This document shows positions 23,705 to 32,356 of a stretch of DNA of 56,649 nt, in pieces. The notes under the pieces are model-generated. The model saw only the letters and a program-made list of their open reading frames with translations, was not told the DNA's origin and did no database searches. Position 1 is the first letter of the stretch. Each line of letters begins with the position of its first letter. The stretch covers positions 1 through 56,649 of the forward strand of contig JAGIBE010000279.1 in NCBI GenBank assembly GCA_017744495.1, read 5' to 3'. A program made the position numbers and the translations under genes. Origin of the DNA: Caulobacter sp. (GTDB lineage Bacteria; Pseudomonadota; Alphaproteobacteria; Caulobacterales; Caulobacteraceae).

Positions 23705-26122
23705 CTAGAAGCGCGCGGACATCCGCAGGGCGATTGTCCTTGGTCTAGGCGGCGTGATGATCTCATCGCGGCTGATCAGGAACGGATTGCCGAACGCGAA
23801 ACTGTTGGGATGGGCGCTGAACGGATTGTCCAGCGTCGCGGCCAGGGTCCAGCGCCCGGCTTCCAGGCTCGCGACCCCGCGCAGTCCCAGATACTCGCCC
23901 ATCTCGTGCATGGAGCTGGCGTCGAAGGTCACGTACGAGGCCCCGACATAGGTCGCCTGGCCTTGCAGGCGCAGGGTCCGGTCGCCGGGCAAGGCGCGGT
24001 GATAGTCGATGCCGAAGCTCGCCGAGACCCGTGACACGCCCGGCAGGCGCGCGTCGTGGCGCGAGTTGAAGTCGAGATTCTGCCGCGTGATCTCGGGATC
24101 GTTCAGCAGGGCGGCGGCCCGAAGGTCGACCTGATCGCTCAGGCGAAGGGCGCCTTCGACCTCAACGCCGCGATTGTCGCCGTTGCCGATATTGGCGGTG
24201 TAGGCCGTGCCGTCGGCCAGGTACTGGTCGCTCTGCACCGACTCCCAGGTCGCGTAGAAGACAGCAACCCGACCCTGGAGGCGGTCGTCCCAGGCGCGCA
24301 GTTTGGCGCCGATCTCATAATTCCAAAGTTCGTCGGCATGGTAGCGGCGGGCCGGCCAGCCGGGAACGTCGAAGATCTGGCCGATCCGGCCCGCGGTGTT
24401 GAACCCGCCGGGCCGGTAGCCCTCGGCGGCCTGGGCGTAGAACAGCAGGGCGGGCCGGGCGTCGTAGCTGAGCAGGATCTTCGGGGACAGGCCGGTGGCG
24501 TCGTCCGCCTCGCTGAACGCCCGCTGTCCAGCGGCCTGGACGACGACGGAGTCGGTGTCGAACCGGAAGTCGAACCAGCGCAGGCCGGCCGTCGCCGACA
24601 GCCGCTTGGTGGCGTCGAAAGTGACCTCGCCATAGAGCGCGGTCTCGTTGATCTTGTCGCGTCGCTGTTCGGCATAGGCGGTCTGGCCGATGGGCTGGAG
24701 ATCGTACAGCAGGCTATGCAGCCGGGTTGTGCCGGTCGAGCCGAACGCGCCGACCAGGCCGTGCAGGCGACGATCGCTGGGACTGGCGTAGGTGACCTCC
24801 GCCACCGTCAGGTCGGTGGCCTTTTCGTCGTCCAGAGCGGCGGGCGCGGAGGCCAGACCGTAGAGCGTCGATACCGTGGTGGCGTCGTACCGGCTGTCGA
24901 AATGGTGCGACAGACGCGCGACCGAGCCGGTGACCCGACCCCAGGCGCCCTCGCCGGCCAGGGTCAGCGAGACGTGTTCGAAATCGTTGTCGTGGGGTTC
25001 GCGCACCGGGTTGTCGCGCAGATAGGGTCCCAGTCGGCGCAGGCCATATTGGGTGTCGGCGTTGTTGATCCACTGGGTCGTGACGCCCAGGGTCGCCGTC
25101 CAATGGGGCGAGAGCGCCGCGCGGAGACTGGCGCGCACCCCGTCCCGCTGCGAGCCGTTGACGCGCTTGAGCCCCAGGGTCGGATTGGCGATGTAGCCGT
25201 CCTGGCCGTCGCTGTAGGCCACGACCCGCAGGGCCACTCGGCCCGGCGCCAGCGGAATATTGGCCATCGCCTCCATCTCGTCGCCGCCGCCGCCGTTCCA
25301 AGTATATGACAGGCCGCCCATGATGCTGGCCTCGTAGCGGTCCAGGTCGGGCTTGCGGGTGGCGATACGCAGGACGCCGCCGAGAGACCCGCCGCCGTAG
25401 AGTGTGCCCTGCGGACCGCGCATGACCTCGACCCGCTCGATGTCGGCCAAGCGCAGGTCGGGGTCCGGCGCGCTGTAGGTGATCGGCACGTCGTCGAGAT
25501 AGAGCGCGACCATCGACTGGGCCTGGCCGGTGAAGGCGCCGTCCGACAGGCCGCGCAGCAGGATCTTGTCACGTCCGGGGCCTAGATTGGTCACGGTCAT
25601 GCCGGCGACCTGCCCCGTCAGATCGGAGAGGCTGGTCAGGGTTTCTCGCGACAGTGTCGAGCCGGACACCACCGAGATGGCGTAGGGAGTGCGTCCAGGC
25701 AGATTGGGATAGCGTTGGGCCGTGACCACCACCTCGCCCAGACCCAGGCTGGCGGGCGGGGTGATGACCGCGGCATGGCGGGGGCGAGGCGGGGCGGCCC
25801 GGCGGATCAGCACGGTGCGCGGATCGGGCATCGTGTAGCCACAGCCGCTGTGGGCCAGAATCCGGTCCAGCGCCCCCTGGGGCGTCATGCGGCCGTAGAG
25901 GGCGGGCGAGGCGCCGGAGCAGGCGTCTAGGTCGCCGCCCAGCGACAGGTCGGCCTGGAGAGCGAAATCGATCAGGGCGGCGTGAACGGCTTTAGCTGGA
26001 ATCTGAAAGCGCACCGAGGCGCCCGGCCCCTGCGCGTGCGCCGCGCCGGCGGCCAGGCCGGCGATCAGCACGATGGGCCACGCGCGATCGCGACGACGCG
26101 GGATCGACCTCTTGCGCCGCAT
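23705..26122 (-). CDS. TonB-dependent receptor with N-terminal STN signalling domain
   Basis: An 805-residue transducer-type outer-membrane receptor. After a signal peptide (LIAGLAAGAAHA) comes a secretin/TonB N-terminal (STN) domain of about 75 residues: RFQIPAKAVHAALIDFALQADL, GRMTPQGALDRILAHSGCGY. Next are the TonB box region (EVVVTAQRY), the plug (GPGRDKILLRGLSDGAF, IERVEVMRGPQGTLYG, GGVLRIATRKP) and the beta-barrel, which ends ALRMSARF. An STN domain interacts with a FecR-type anti-sigma protein, and fecR lies two bases upstream in the same operon. The ligand is unknown; siderophore or sugar uptake are the usual alternatives. Confidence 0.92.
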   Translation of the reverse strand: MRRKRSIPRRRDRAWPIVLIAGLAAGAAHAQGPGASVRFQIPAKAVHAALIDFALQADLSLGGDLDACSGASPALYGRMTPQGALDRILAHSGCGYTMPDPRTVLIRRAAPPRPRHAAVITPPASLGLGEVVVTAQRYPNLPGRTPYAISVVSGSTLSRETLTSLSDLTGQVAGMTVTNLGPGRDKILLRGLSDGAFTGQAQSMVALYLDDVPITYSAPDPDLRLADIERVEVMRGPQGTLYGGGSLGGVLRIATRKPDLDRYEASIMGGLSYTWNGGGGDEMEAMANIPLAPGRVALRVVAYSDGQDGYIANPTLGLKRVNGSQRDGVRASLRAALSPHWTATLGVTTQWINNADTQYGLRRLGPYLRDNPVREPHDNDFEHVSLTLAGEGAWGRVTGSVARLSHHFDSRYDATTVSTLYGLASAPAALDDEKATDLTVAEVTYASPSDRRLHGLVGAFGSTGTTRLHSLLYDLQPIGQTAYAEQRRDKINETALYGEVTFDATKRLSATAGLRWFDFRFDTDSVVVQAAGQRAFSEADDATGLSPKILLSYDARPALLFYAQAAEGYRPGGFNTAGRIGQIFDVPGWPARRYHADELWNYEIGAKLRAWDDRLQGRVAVFYATWESVQSDQYLADGTAYTANIGNGDNRGVEVEGALRLSDQVDLRAAALLNDPEITRQNLDFNSRHDARLPGVSRVSASFGIDYHRALPGDRTLRLQGQATYVGASYVTFDASSMHEMGEYLGLRGVASLEAGRWTLAATLDNPFSAHPNSFAFGNPFLISRDEIITPPRPRTIALRMSARF

Positions 26123-26124
26123 GA

Positions 26125-27123
26125 TCAGAGTCGGGTCGGCTTGGCCTTGAGCAGGATTTCGCTCCCGCTGTGCTGACTGATGACCGGTGCGAACAGTTCC
26201 AGACGCCGGATCATCGCCGCTTCCTCATCGACCACTAGGACGCCGGTGACTTTGACTGAGGCGGCGCTGGGATCAACCCTTATGGGCGTGGCGACATAGC
26301 GGTTCAGGTCGGCGACCACCTCGACCAGCGGCGTCTCGCGATAGACCAGCTTGCCGGTCTTCCAGGCGAAGGCGGCGTCGGGGTCGGTCGCGCGCACCAG
26401 CGAGGCGGCCGAACCCCGGGTGTGGATCAGCTGCTGCCCTTTGGCCAGGCGGACCGCGCCGTCCGGACCGCCGGAGACCTGCACCAGGCCCCGCCGGACG
26501 GTGACTGCAAGACGGTCGTGATGGTTGAGAATGTTGAATTCTGTGCCCAGCACGCGGACTTCGCGATCGCCGGCGGCGACCACGAACGGGCGGTTCTCCA
26601 GGTGGGCGACGTCGAAGCTGGCCTCGCCGTCCACCAGGGTCACGTCGCGCTCGGCGCGGGTCAGACGTACGCGCAGGGTGGTGGCGCCGCCCAGGGTCAG
26701 GCGCGAGCCGTCCGCCAGGGCCACTTCCCGGGTTTCGCCGCGCTTGGTCGTGTAGTCGGTGAAGGTCGGGCGCGTGAGTTGCGGTAGCACGGCCACGACC
26801 ACGGCGGCGGCCGCCGCGGCGGTGGCGAGGCCGGTCCAGACCCAGCGACGCGCAGGCGGCTTGGCCGGCGGCTTGGGACGCGGCGCGAACGCCACGACGG
26901 TCTCGGCGGGGGCGGTAGCAGGCGCCGCGACGTGTTCGGGCGGCAGCTCTTCCAGCTCGACCCACAGCGCCTCGACCGCGTCATAGGCCGCCGCGTGCGC
27001 GGGGTCGGCCTCCAGCCAGGCCTGGAACGCGGTCCAGTCCTCCAGACCGGCGTCACCCTGCAGGCGCGCGAACCAGTCGCTCGCCGCTTGCTGGATGGAA
27101 TCGGTGTTGTCGGACCGGGTCAT
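26125..27123 (-). CDS. FecR family anti-sigma/signal transducer
   Basis: A 332-residue inner-membrane protein with the FecR architecture. The N-terminal cytoplasmic DUF4880-like segment is AASDWFARLQGD and DWTAFQAWLEADPAHAAAYD. One transmembrane helix follows near residue 100 (WTGLATAAAAAAVVVAVL). The periplasmic FecR domain is RGETREVALADGSRLTLGGATTLRV, and a C-terminal DUF4974-like domain includes TPLVEVVADLNRY. The start at 27123 matches the family N-terminus. It would hold the ECF sigma factor inactive until the receptor binds its ligand. Confidence 0.92.
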   Translation of the reverse strand: MTRSDNTDSIQQAASDWFARLQGDAGLEDWTAFQAWLEADPAHAAAYDAVEALWVELEELPPEHVAAPATAPAETVVAFAPRPKPPAKPPARRWVWTGLATAAAAAAVVVAVLPQLTRPTFTDYTTKRGETREVALADGSRLTLGGATTLRVRLTRAERDVTLVDGEASFDVAHLENRPFVVAAGDREVRVLGTEFNILNHHDRLAVTVRRGLVQVSGGPDGAVRLAKGQQLIHTRGSAASLVRATDPDAAFAWKTGKLVYRETPLVEVVADLNRYVATPIRVDPSAASVKVTGVLVVDEEAAMIRRLELFAPVISQHSGSEILLKAKPTRL

Positions 27124-27235
27124 CGACGGGTTTTGCTTCCTTGCCGGGGGGGCGGGGAGGGGCTCTGCCAGAATGACGCCATGACCGAGAAAGTCCCTCC
27201 CCGGTTCTTCGTGGGGTGATGCGGAATTACCACGG

Positions 27236-27760
27236 TCATCGCCCGACCCTTTTGACAAGGTGGCCCAGGGCCAGGCTGACGTGTTTCTCGACCGCGCTTC
27301 GCGAGATGCCCAGGCGGGCGGCGGTCTCGGCGTGGGTCAGGCCCTCGAACTTGTGCAGGCGAAAGATCTGCTGGGTCTGGGGCGACAGGGTCTTCAGCGC
27401 CTCGGCGATCTTTTCCAGACGCTGGCGGGCGATGACCGCGCTCTCGGCGTCAGGCTCTTCGGCCACGTCCTGGACGCCGACCGCCGTTTGGTGGGTCCGC
27501 CGCCATTCGTCGTCGCGCGCGCCGGCCCGCTTGGCGCGGCGTAGACGGTCCAGCATCAGGTTCGAGGCCAGGCGGTAGAGATAGGCCGGTGGGTTGTCGA
27601 TCGCCTCGCCGGCGACCGACTGGACCTTCAGATAGAGCTCCTGGACCAGATCCTCGACATCGGCTCGGCCGCCCAGGCGCGCCTGGAAGAACCGCCGCAT
27701 GTCCTCGCGCCGCTCCATATAGGCGGCCGCCAGCGGGGAGAGATTCTGCAGGTCTTCCAT
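27236..27760 (-). CDS. ECF sigma factor, FecI-like
   Basis: A 174-residue extracytoplasmic-function sigma factor. Region 2 is visible in MRRFFQARLGGRADVEDLVQELYLKV and PAYLYRLASNLMLDRLRRAKR. Region 4 is LKTLSPQTQQIFRLHKFEGLTHAETAARLGISRSAVEKHVSLALGHL. The linker between is short, as in the FecI group. It heads a leftward operon with fecR and the STN receptor. It is also divergent from the large lipid-type locus on the right, which carries three copies of an ECF-like promoter motif, so it is a candidate regulator of that locus. Confidence 0.93.
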   Translation of the reverse strand: MEDLQNLSPLAAAYMERREDMRRFFQARLGGRADVEDLVQELYLKVQSVAGEAIDNPPAYLYRLASNLMLDRLRRAKRAGARDDEWRRTHQTAVGVQDVAEEPDAESAVIARQRLEKIAEALKTLSPQTQQIFRLHKFEGLTHAETAARLGISRSAVEKHVSLALGHLVKRVGR

Positions 27761-27937
27761 CGTCAGCCGTGAGCTCGCATGCGGCGCCGAACGGGCGCGA
27801 CGCGGGAGGACGAGCGGGACGTGTCGGTGGTCATCACGGGGACGAACGGCCCGGGCTGGAGGGACTCGGCGGGGCTAAAAGACATCGCGCGGCGGCGGCA
27901 TCATGGCAAGGCTCGCGGGGTGTCGTCGGGCCTGGCG

Positions 27938-27976
27938 AAAAATCGGTGAGGGGGGCGAATACACACGGCGTCATTG
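27938..27976 (+). promoter_or_regulatory. ECF-like promoter motif, copy 1 (upstream of block 1)
   Basis: AAAAATCGGTGAGGG (27938-27952) is followed after 16 bases by CGTCATTG (27969-27976), with CGG directly before the CGTC. GAGGG would be part of the -35 element and CGTC of the -10, typical of ECF-dependent promoters. The same pair with the same 16-base spacing occurs at 38727 and 39080. It lies about 40 bases before the first gene of the 12-gene operon. Confidence 0.75.
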
Positions 27977-28016
27977 GCTCGAACGGCGCGGGGGCGTCTG
28001 GAGCCAAGTCGGATTG

Positions 28017-28706
28017 ATGCGGATATTTTGCGATTTCGACGGGACGATCGCCAGGGTCGACACCACCGACCTGGTCCTCACCCGTCTGGCCGACCCCGCC
28101 TGGGAAGATCTGGAAGACCGCTGGACCCGCGGCGAGATCACCGCCGCCGAGTGTATGCGCGGCCAAGTCGCCCTGATCGGCGGCGACGACGCGGCGCTGG
28201 ACGCCGTGCTCGACAGCGTGGAACTGGCCGACGGCTTTCCCGAATTTGTCGCCTGGTGCCAGGCCAACGCCGTGCCGCTGACCGTGGTCAGCGACGGGGT
28301 CGATCACTTCATCGCCCGGATCCTGGGTCGCCACGGCCTGGGCCATCTGCCGGTGATCGCCAACCGCCTGGTCGGCAACGCCGAGACCGGCCGCCGCCTG
28401 GAGCAGCCCTGGTCGCGGGCCGGCTGCGCGGCGGGCTCCGGGGTCTGCAAGTGCCAGGTCGCGACCAAGGCCGCCGAAGTTTCCCGGGAGCGCGCCGGCG
28501 AGACCGACGACCTGATGGTCTTCATCGGCGACGGGCGGTCGGACTTCTGCGTCTCCAATCGCGCCGACCTATTGTTCGCCCGCGACAAGCTGGCCGCCTA
28601 CGCCCGCGCGCGCGCCGTGCCGCACCACGAGTTTTCCGACTTCCACATCATCACGACGACCCTCGCGGCCGCCCACGGCCGCCTGGCGCGCCGCGCCGCC
28701 ATCTGA
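28017..28706 (+). CDS. HAD-IB family phosphatase (MtnX-like)
   Basis: A 229-residue haloacid-dehalogenase phosphatase. Motif I is FCDFDGTIA (nucleophile Asp6, acid/base Asp8), motif II VVSDGVD, and motif III FIGDGRSDFC. A small helical cap sits between motifs I and II. Overall it is nearest to MtnX/phosphoserine-phosphatase types that act on small phosphate esters. It is the first gene of the operon and lies behind promoter copy 1. In this context it could dephosphorylate a lipid headgroup precursor, which is inference only. Confidence 0.85.
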   Translation: MRIFCDFDGTIARVDTTDLVLTRLADPAWEDLEDRWTRGEITAAECMRGQVALIGGDDAALDAVLDSVELADGFPEFVAWCQANAVPLTVVSDGVDHFIARILGRHGLGHLPVIANRLVGNAETGRRLEQPWSRAGCAAGSGVCKCQVATKAAEVSRERAGETDDLMVFIGDGRSDFCVSNRADLLFARDKLAAYARARAVPHHEFSDFHIITTTLAAAHGRLARRAAI

Positions 28707-28721
28707 CCGGAGTTCCCCCGA

Positions 28722-30113
28722 ATGTATGACGCCGAACACGCCGTCCTCGACGAGGCCGCCCTGCGCGAACTCGAGGCCCAGTACTGCTCCTATGGCGACA
28801 CGGTCCACTACCTGCCCGACCCGAAGTTCTTCGACGGCTGCGAAGGCTCGTTCATGTACGACGCTCAGGGGCGCCAGTTCCTGGACCTGCAGATGTGGTA
28901 CTCGGCCGTCAATTTCGGCTATCGCAATCCGCGCCTGAACGCCGTCGCCCACCGTCAGCTCGACACCCTGCCGCAGGTGGCCAGCCAGTATCTGCACCGC
29001 GAGAAGGTCGAGCTGGCCGCGATGATCGCCCAGGACGCCGAGCGGAAGTTCGGCCGCAAGGGCCGCGTCCACTTCAACGTCGGCGGCGCCCAGGCGGTCG
29101 AGGACTCGCTGAAGCTGGTGCGCAACGGCACGGGCGGCAAGCAGCTGATGTTCGCCTTCGAGGGCGGCTATCACGGCCGCACCCTGGGGGCCTCGGCGAT
29201 CACCTCGTCGTACCGCTATCGCCGTCGCTTCGGCCACTTCAGCGATCGCGCGCAGTTCATCGAATTCCCGTACCACTTCCGTGGCCCCAAGGGCATGACC
29301 AAGGAGGAGTACGGCCACGACTGCGTGCAGAAGTTCGCCCGCCTGTTCGAGACCGAATACAACGGCGTGCTCGACACCAAGACCGGCGAGGCCGAATACG
29401 CGGCCTTCTATATCGAGCCGATCCAGGGCACCGGCGGCTACGTGATCCCGCCGCCCAACTTCTTCAGCGAGCTGAAGAAGATCCTCGACCAGCATGGGAT
29501 CCTGCTGGTGGTCGACGAGATCCAGATGGGCATGTGGCGGACCGGCAAGCTGTGGTCGATCGAGCACTTCGGCGTCCAGCCCGACGTGCTCGTGTTCGGC
29601 AAGGCGCTGACCAACGGCCTCAATCCCCTGTCGGGCGTCTGGGCCCGCGAGGAGCTGATCAACCCCGAGATCTTCCCGCCCGGCTCCACCCACTCGACCT
29701 TCAACTCCAACCCGATGGGCACGGCGGTGGCGCTGGAGACCCTGCGGATGACGCACGAGGTCGATTACGGCGCCCAGGTCCTGGAGAAGGGCGCGTACTT
29801 CCTGGAAGGCCTGAAGGACCTCCAGAAGCGCTGGCCGCAGATCGGCGACGTCGACGGCCTGGGCCTGGCCCTGCGCGCCGAGATCTGCGAGGCCGACGGC
29901 TTCACCCCCAACAAGGCCCTGCTCAACCGCATGGAAGCCGAGGGGATGAAGGGCGACATCGAGGTCGACGGCAAGCGCTACGGCCTGATCCTCGACGTCG
30001 GCGGCTACTACAAGAACGTCATTACCCTGGCGCCGTCGCTGGAGATCACCAAGGACGAGATCGATCTGGCGCTGAAGCTGCTCGACGCCGTCCTGCGCCG
30101 CTGCGTGGGCTGA
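28722..30113 (+). CDS. Class III aminotransferase (PLP-dependent)
   Basis: A 463-residue fold-type I, class III aminotransferase. The PLP lysine is Lys294 in VFGKALTNGLNPLSG; DEIQMG carries the aspartate that binds the pyridine nitrogen; FNVGGAQAVEDSLKLVR and FEGGYHGRTLGASA form the phosphate-binding and stacking region. Family members act on omega-amino groups (ornithine, GABA, diaminobutyrate, acetylornithine), so an amino-group donor role for a polar headgroup or polyamine is plausible. The gene follows the HAD phosphatase by 15 bases, and the arginase-fold gene begins 7 bases after its stop. Confidence 0.9.
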   Translation: MYDAEHAVLDEAALRELEAQYCSYGDTVHYLPDPKFFDGCEGSFMYDAQGRQFLDLQMWYSAVNFGYRNPRLNAVAHRQLDTLPQVASQYLHREKVELAAMIAQDAERKFGRKGRVHFNVGGAQAVEDSLKLVRNGTGGKQLMFAFEGGYHGRTLGASAITSSYRYRRRFGHFSDRAQFIEFPYHFRGPKGMTKEEYGHDCVQKFARLFETEYNGVLDTKTGEAEYAAFYIEPIQGTGGYVIPPPNFFSELKKILDQHGILLVVDEIQMGMWRTGKLWSIEHFGVQPDVLVFGKALTNGLNPLSGVWAREELINPEIFPPGSTHSTFNSNPMGTAVALETLRMTHEVDYGAQVLEKGAYFLEGLKDLQKRWPQIGDVDGLGLALRAEICEADGFTPNKALLNRMEAEGMKGDIEVDGKRYGLILDVGGYYKNVITLAPSLEITKDEIDLALKLLDAVLRRCVG

Positions 30114-30120
30114 CGGTTCG

Positions 30121-31029
30121 ATGCGCCCGGTCTTCCTGAACCTCGACAACGCCCTGGATGCGCAACACGCGTTGCGCGGCCGAGGCGGCCTGACGGTCGA
30201 GGCCAGGGACCTTGGGCCGGCGCTGCGCCTGTGGAGCCGGGCGCCGGCCCTGGCCGCCTTGTCCGCCCGGTTGCGCGATCAGGCGGCGTCGGCGGCGGGG
30301 CCGGATCTGGTCTTCGCCGGATCGGGCGATTTCCACCACGTCACGCCGCTGCTGATCGAGCGGGCCGTGGCGGCGTCCTCCGCCAAGGCGGTGACGGTCG
30401 TCCACTTCGACAACCATCCCGACTGGGTGCGGTTCGAGAACGGCCTGCACTGCGGGTCGTGGGTCGGGCGTGCGGCGCGAACGCCGGGCGTCGCCAGGGT
30501 GATCACGGTCGGGGTCTGCAGCGGCGACATCGACCGTCCGGAGACCAAGCGGGCCGACCTCTCCCTGGTCTCCGAGGGACGCGTCGAGCTCTATCCCTAC
30601 CGCGCGCCGGACGGCGGACCGATCCTGCGGGTCGGCGACCGCAACTGGCCGTCGATGACGGCGATGGGGCAGGAGGGGTTCATCAACCTGCTCGCCTCGC
30701 GGATCGAGACCGACGCGGTCTACATCACGATCGACAAGGACGTGCTGCGCCCCGACGACGCGATCACCAACTGGGACCAGGGGCAGCTGTCCCTGGCGGC
30801 GTTGGAGCGTCTCGTCCGCGCCGTGGCGGAGCGCGCGCGGGTGATCGGAGCCGACGTGGTCGGCGACTGGTCGCAGCCGCGCTACGGGCCGGACCTGCTG
30901 TCGAACCTGCTGAAACGCGGCGAGGCGTTCCTCGACCAGCCGCGAGGCGGCGTGCCGGGCGACCAATCGCGGACCAACGAGGCGACCAACCTGCGCCTGC
31001 TGTCGCTGTTCGCCGAGGTGGCGTCGTGA
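30121..31029 (+). CDS. Arginase/ureohydrolase-fold protein
   Basis: A 302-residue member of the arginase-agmatinase fold. The metal-ligand motifs are present but divergent: GSGDFHH in place of GGDHS, HFDNHPDW as the D-x-H-x-D motif, and ITIDKDVLRPDD as the S-x-D-x-D motif. The binuclear manganese site is therefore likely intact. Family reactions hydrolyse guanidino or related C-N bonds (arginine, agmatine, formiminoglutamate). The atypical first motif argues against a classical arginase. Next to an aminotransferase it may help build an amine-containing headgroup, but the substrate is unknown. Its last four bases (GTGA) hold the next start. Confidence 0.8.
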   Translation: MRPVFLNLDNALDAQHALRGRGGLTVEARDLGPALRLWSRAPALAALSARLRDQAASAAGPDLVFAGSGDFHHVTPLLIERAVAASSAKAVTVVHFDNHPDWVRFENGLHCGSWVGRAARTPGVARVITVGVCSGDIDRPETKRADLSLVSEGRVELYPYRAPDGGPILRVGDRNWPSMTAMGQEGFINLLASRIETDAVYITIDKDVLRPDDAITNWDQGQLSLAALERLVRAVAERARVIGADVVGDWSQPRYGPDLLSNLLKRGEAFLDQPRGGVPGDQSRTNEATNLRLLSLFAEVAS

Positions 31030-31394
31030 GCGCCGCCCTGACCGCGTCCAGCGCGGGCCTGCTGGCCTTCTGCATCGTCACCGAGATCGGGCGCGAGCTG
31101 AGCTTCAAGGCCGCCTCGGACGGCGCCGACGGCAAGCCGGCCTATCTGGTCGCCCTGGCCACGCAGCCGATGCTGTGGGCCGGGATCGTCTTCTGGTTCG
31201 TCGAGATGGTGGCCTGGGTGCTGGTGCTGGAGACCACGCCGCTGGGCCTGGCCTTTCCGATCATGACCCTGACCTACGCCGGCGTGCCCCTGGCCGGCAC
31301 GCTGATCCTCAAGGAGCGCCTGACCCCCGTCCAGATCGCCGGCGCGGCCCTCGTGGCCGCCGGTGTGACCTGCGTGGGGCTGTCGGGCCTGTGA
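31026..31394 (+). CDS. Small EamA/SMR-like four-TM membrane protein, copy A
   Basis: A 122-residue protein with four hydrophobic helices: LLAFCIVTEIGREL; LWAGIVFWFVEMVAWVLVL; LGLAFPIMTLTYAGVPLAGT; and IAGAALVAAGVTCVGL. The pattern AFPIMTLTYAGVPL...LKERLTPVQIAGAALVAAGV is the SMR/EamA half-module found in ArnE/ArnF flippase subunits. The GTG start overlaps the upstream stop (GTGA), giving translational coupling. A second gene of the same type lies at 34291 in the same operon, suggesting a heterodimeric flippase or exporter. Confidence 0.8.
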   Translation: MSAALTASSAGLLAFCIVTEIGRELSFKAASDGADGKPAYLVALATQPMLWAGIVFWFVEMVAWVLVLETTPLGLAFPIMTLTYAGVPLAGTLILKERLTPVQIAGAALVAAGVTCVGLSGL

Positions 31395-31420
31395 TCCCTT
31401 CAAGCCTTGGAGCGAGCGCC

Positions 31421-32356
31421 ATGACGCCGCCAGACTTCCGTCCTTCCGATCTCCGACTGCCCAAGCGCGCCAAGGGCCTGATGGCCTGGACGACTTGGGA
31501 CCTGATCCCCGTGGGCGCCGCCATCGCGCACCTGGCCTTCGTGGTCTGGATCGTGGTCGGCTCGGCCACCCGTCCCTGGTGGGGCCAGCTGCTGTGCGGC
31601 TTCGGCTACGCCCTGGCGATCAGCTGGAACGTCAACGGCGTCTCGCACAACTTCCTGCACACGCCGTACTTCCGATCCAAGGCCCTGAACCGCGCCTTCT
31701 CGCTGCTGGAGTCGGTGGCCATCGGCTTCTCCCAGACCTTCTACACCTGGGTTCACCTGCGCCATCACGAGGGCAACAGCGACCGGCCTGGACCGGACGG
31801 TGAGACCCGCGACTGGCTGTCGATCTACCGCCACGGCAAGGACGGCCGGCCCGAGAGCGTCTGGTCCTACGTCTTCCTGGGCTTCTTCCGCGACAGCGGC
31901 GGCTCGGTCTACCAGGCCCTAAAGGCGAAGGGCCGCGAGGAGGACGCGCGCTGGGGCCGCATCGAGCTCTTCGCGGTGGCGACCTTCGCCATCGGCATGG
32001 CCCTGATCGACTGGCGCGCGGTGCTGTTCCTGCTGCCGTTCTACTATCTGGGCGAATGCCTCTCGCAGCTGAATGGCTATTACGAGCACTTCAACGGCGA
32101 TCCCGACACGCCCATCGCCTGGGGCGTTTCCAGCTACGATCCGATCTACAATCTCACCTGGTTCAACAACGGACACCACGCCGAGCACCACTATCGACCG
32201 GCCGTACACTGGACGCGGCTGCCGGCCCTCCGAAAGGCCCTGGTCGAACAGCAGGCGGCGCATGGCGTCCACGTCATCGGTCCGGCGCACGCCCTCGGTT
32301 TCCTGGCTCGCGCCAACCGCCGGCCGCGCGGCGTGGATCGGGCGGTGCGCTCATGA
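31421..32356 (+). CDS. Membrane fatty-acid desaturase family protein
   Basis: A 311-residue membrane-bound di-iron desaturase/hydroxylase. All three histidine boxes are visible: HNFLH (residues 76-80), HLRHH (112-116) and HHAEHH (252-257), with transmembrane helices between. The enzyme would insert a double bond or hydroxyl into an acyl chain at the inner membrane. Preceding ATG 31421 is a 26-base gap containing TTGGAGCG. The stop overlaps the next start (ATGA). A desaturase here is a main reason to propose that the operon makes a lipid. Confidence 0.9.
   Translation: MTPPDFRPSDLRLPKRAKGLMAWTTWDLIPVGAAIAHLAFVVWIVVGSATRPWWGQLLCGFGYALAISWNVNGVSHNFLHTPYFRSKALNRAFSLLESVAIGFSQTFYTWVHLRHHEGNSDRPGPDGETRDWLSIYRHGKDGRPESVWSYVFLGFFRDSGGSVYQALKAKGREEDARWGRIELFAVATFAIGMALIDWRAVLFLLPFYYLGECLSQLNGYYEHFNGDPDTPIAWGVSSYDPIYNLTWFNNGHHAEHHYRPAVHWTRLPALRKALVEQQAAHGVHVIGPAHALGFLARANRRPRGVDRAVRS

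Noticed and set aside
27938..27976. PvdS-type iron-starvation box
   Set aside because: TAAAT is 25 bases, not 16-17, from the CGT element where TAAAT exists (copy 2), and copies 1 and 3 lack it.
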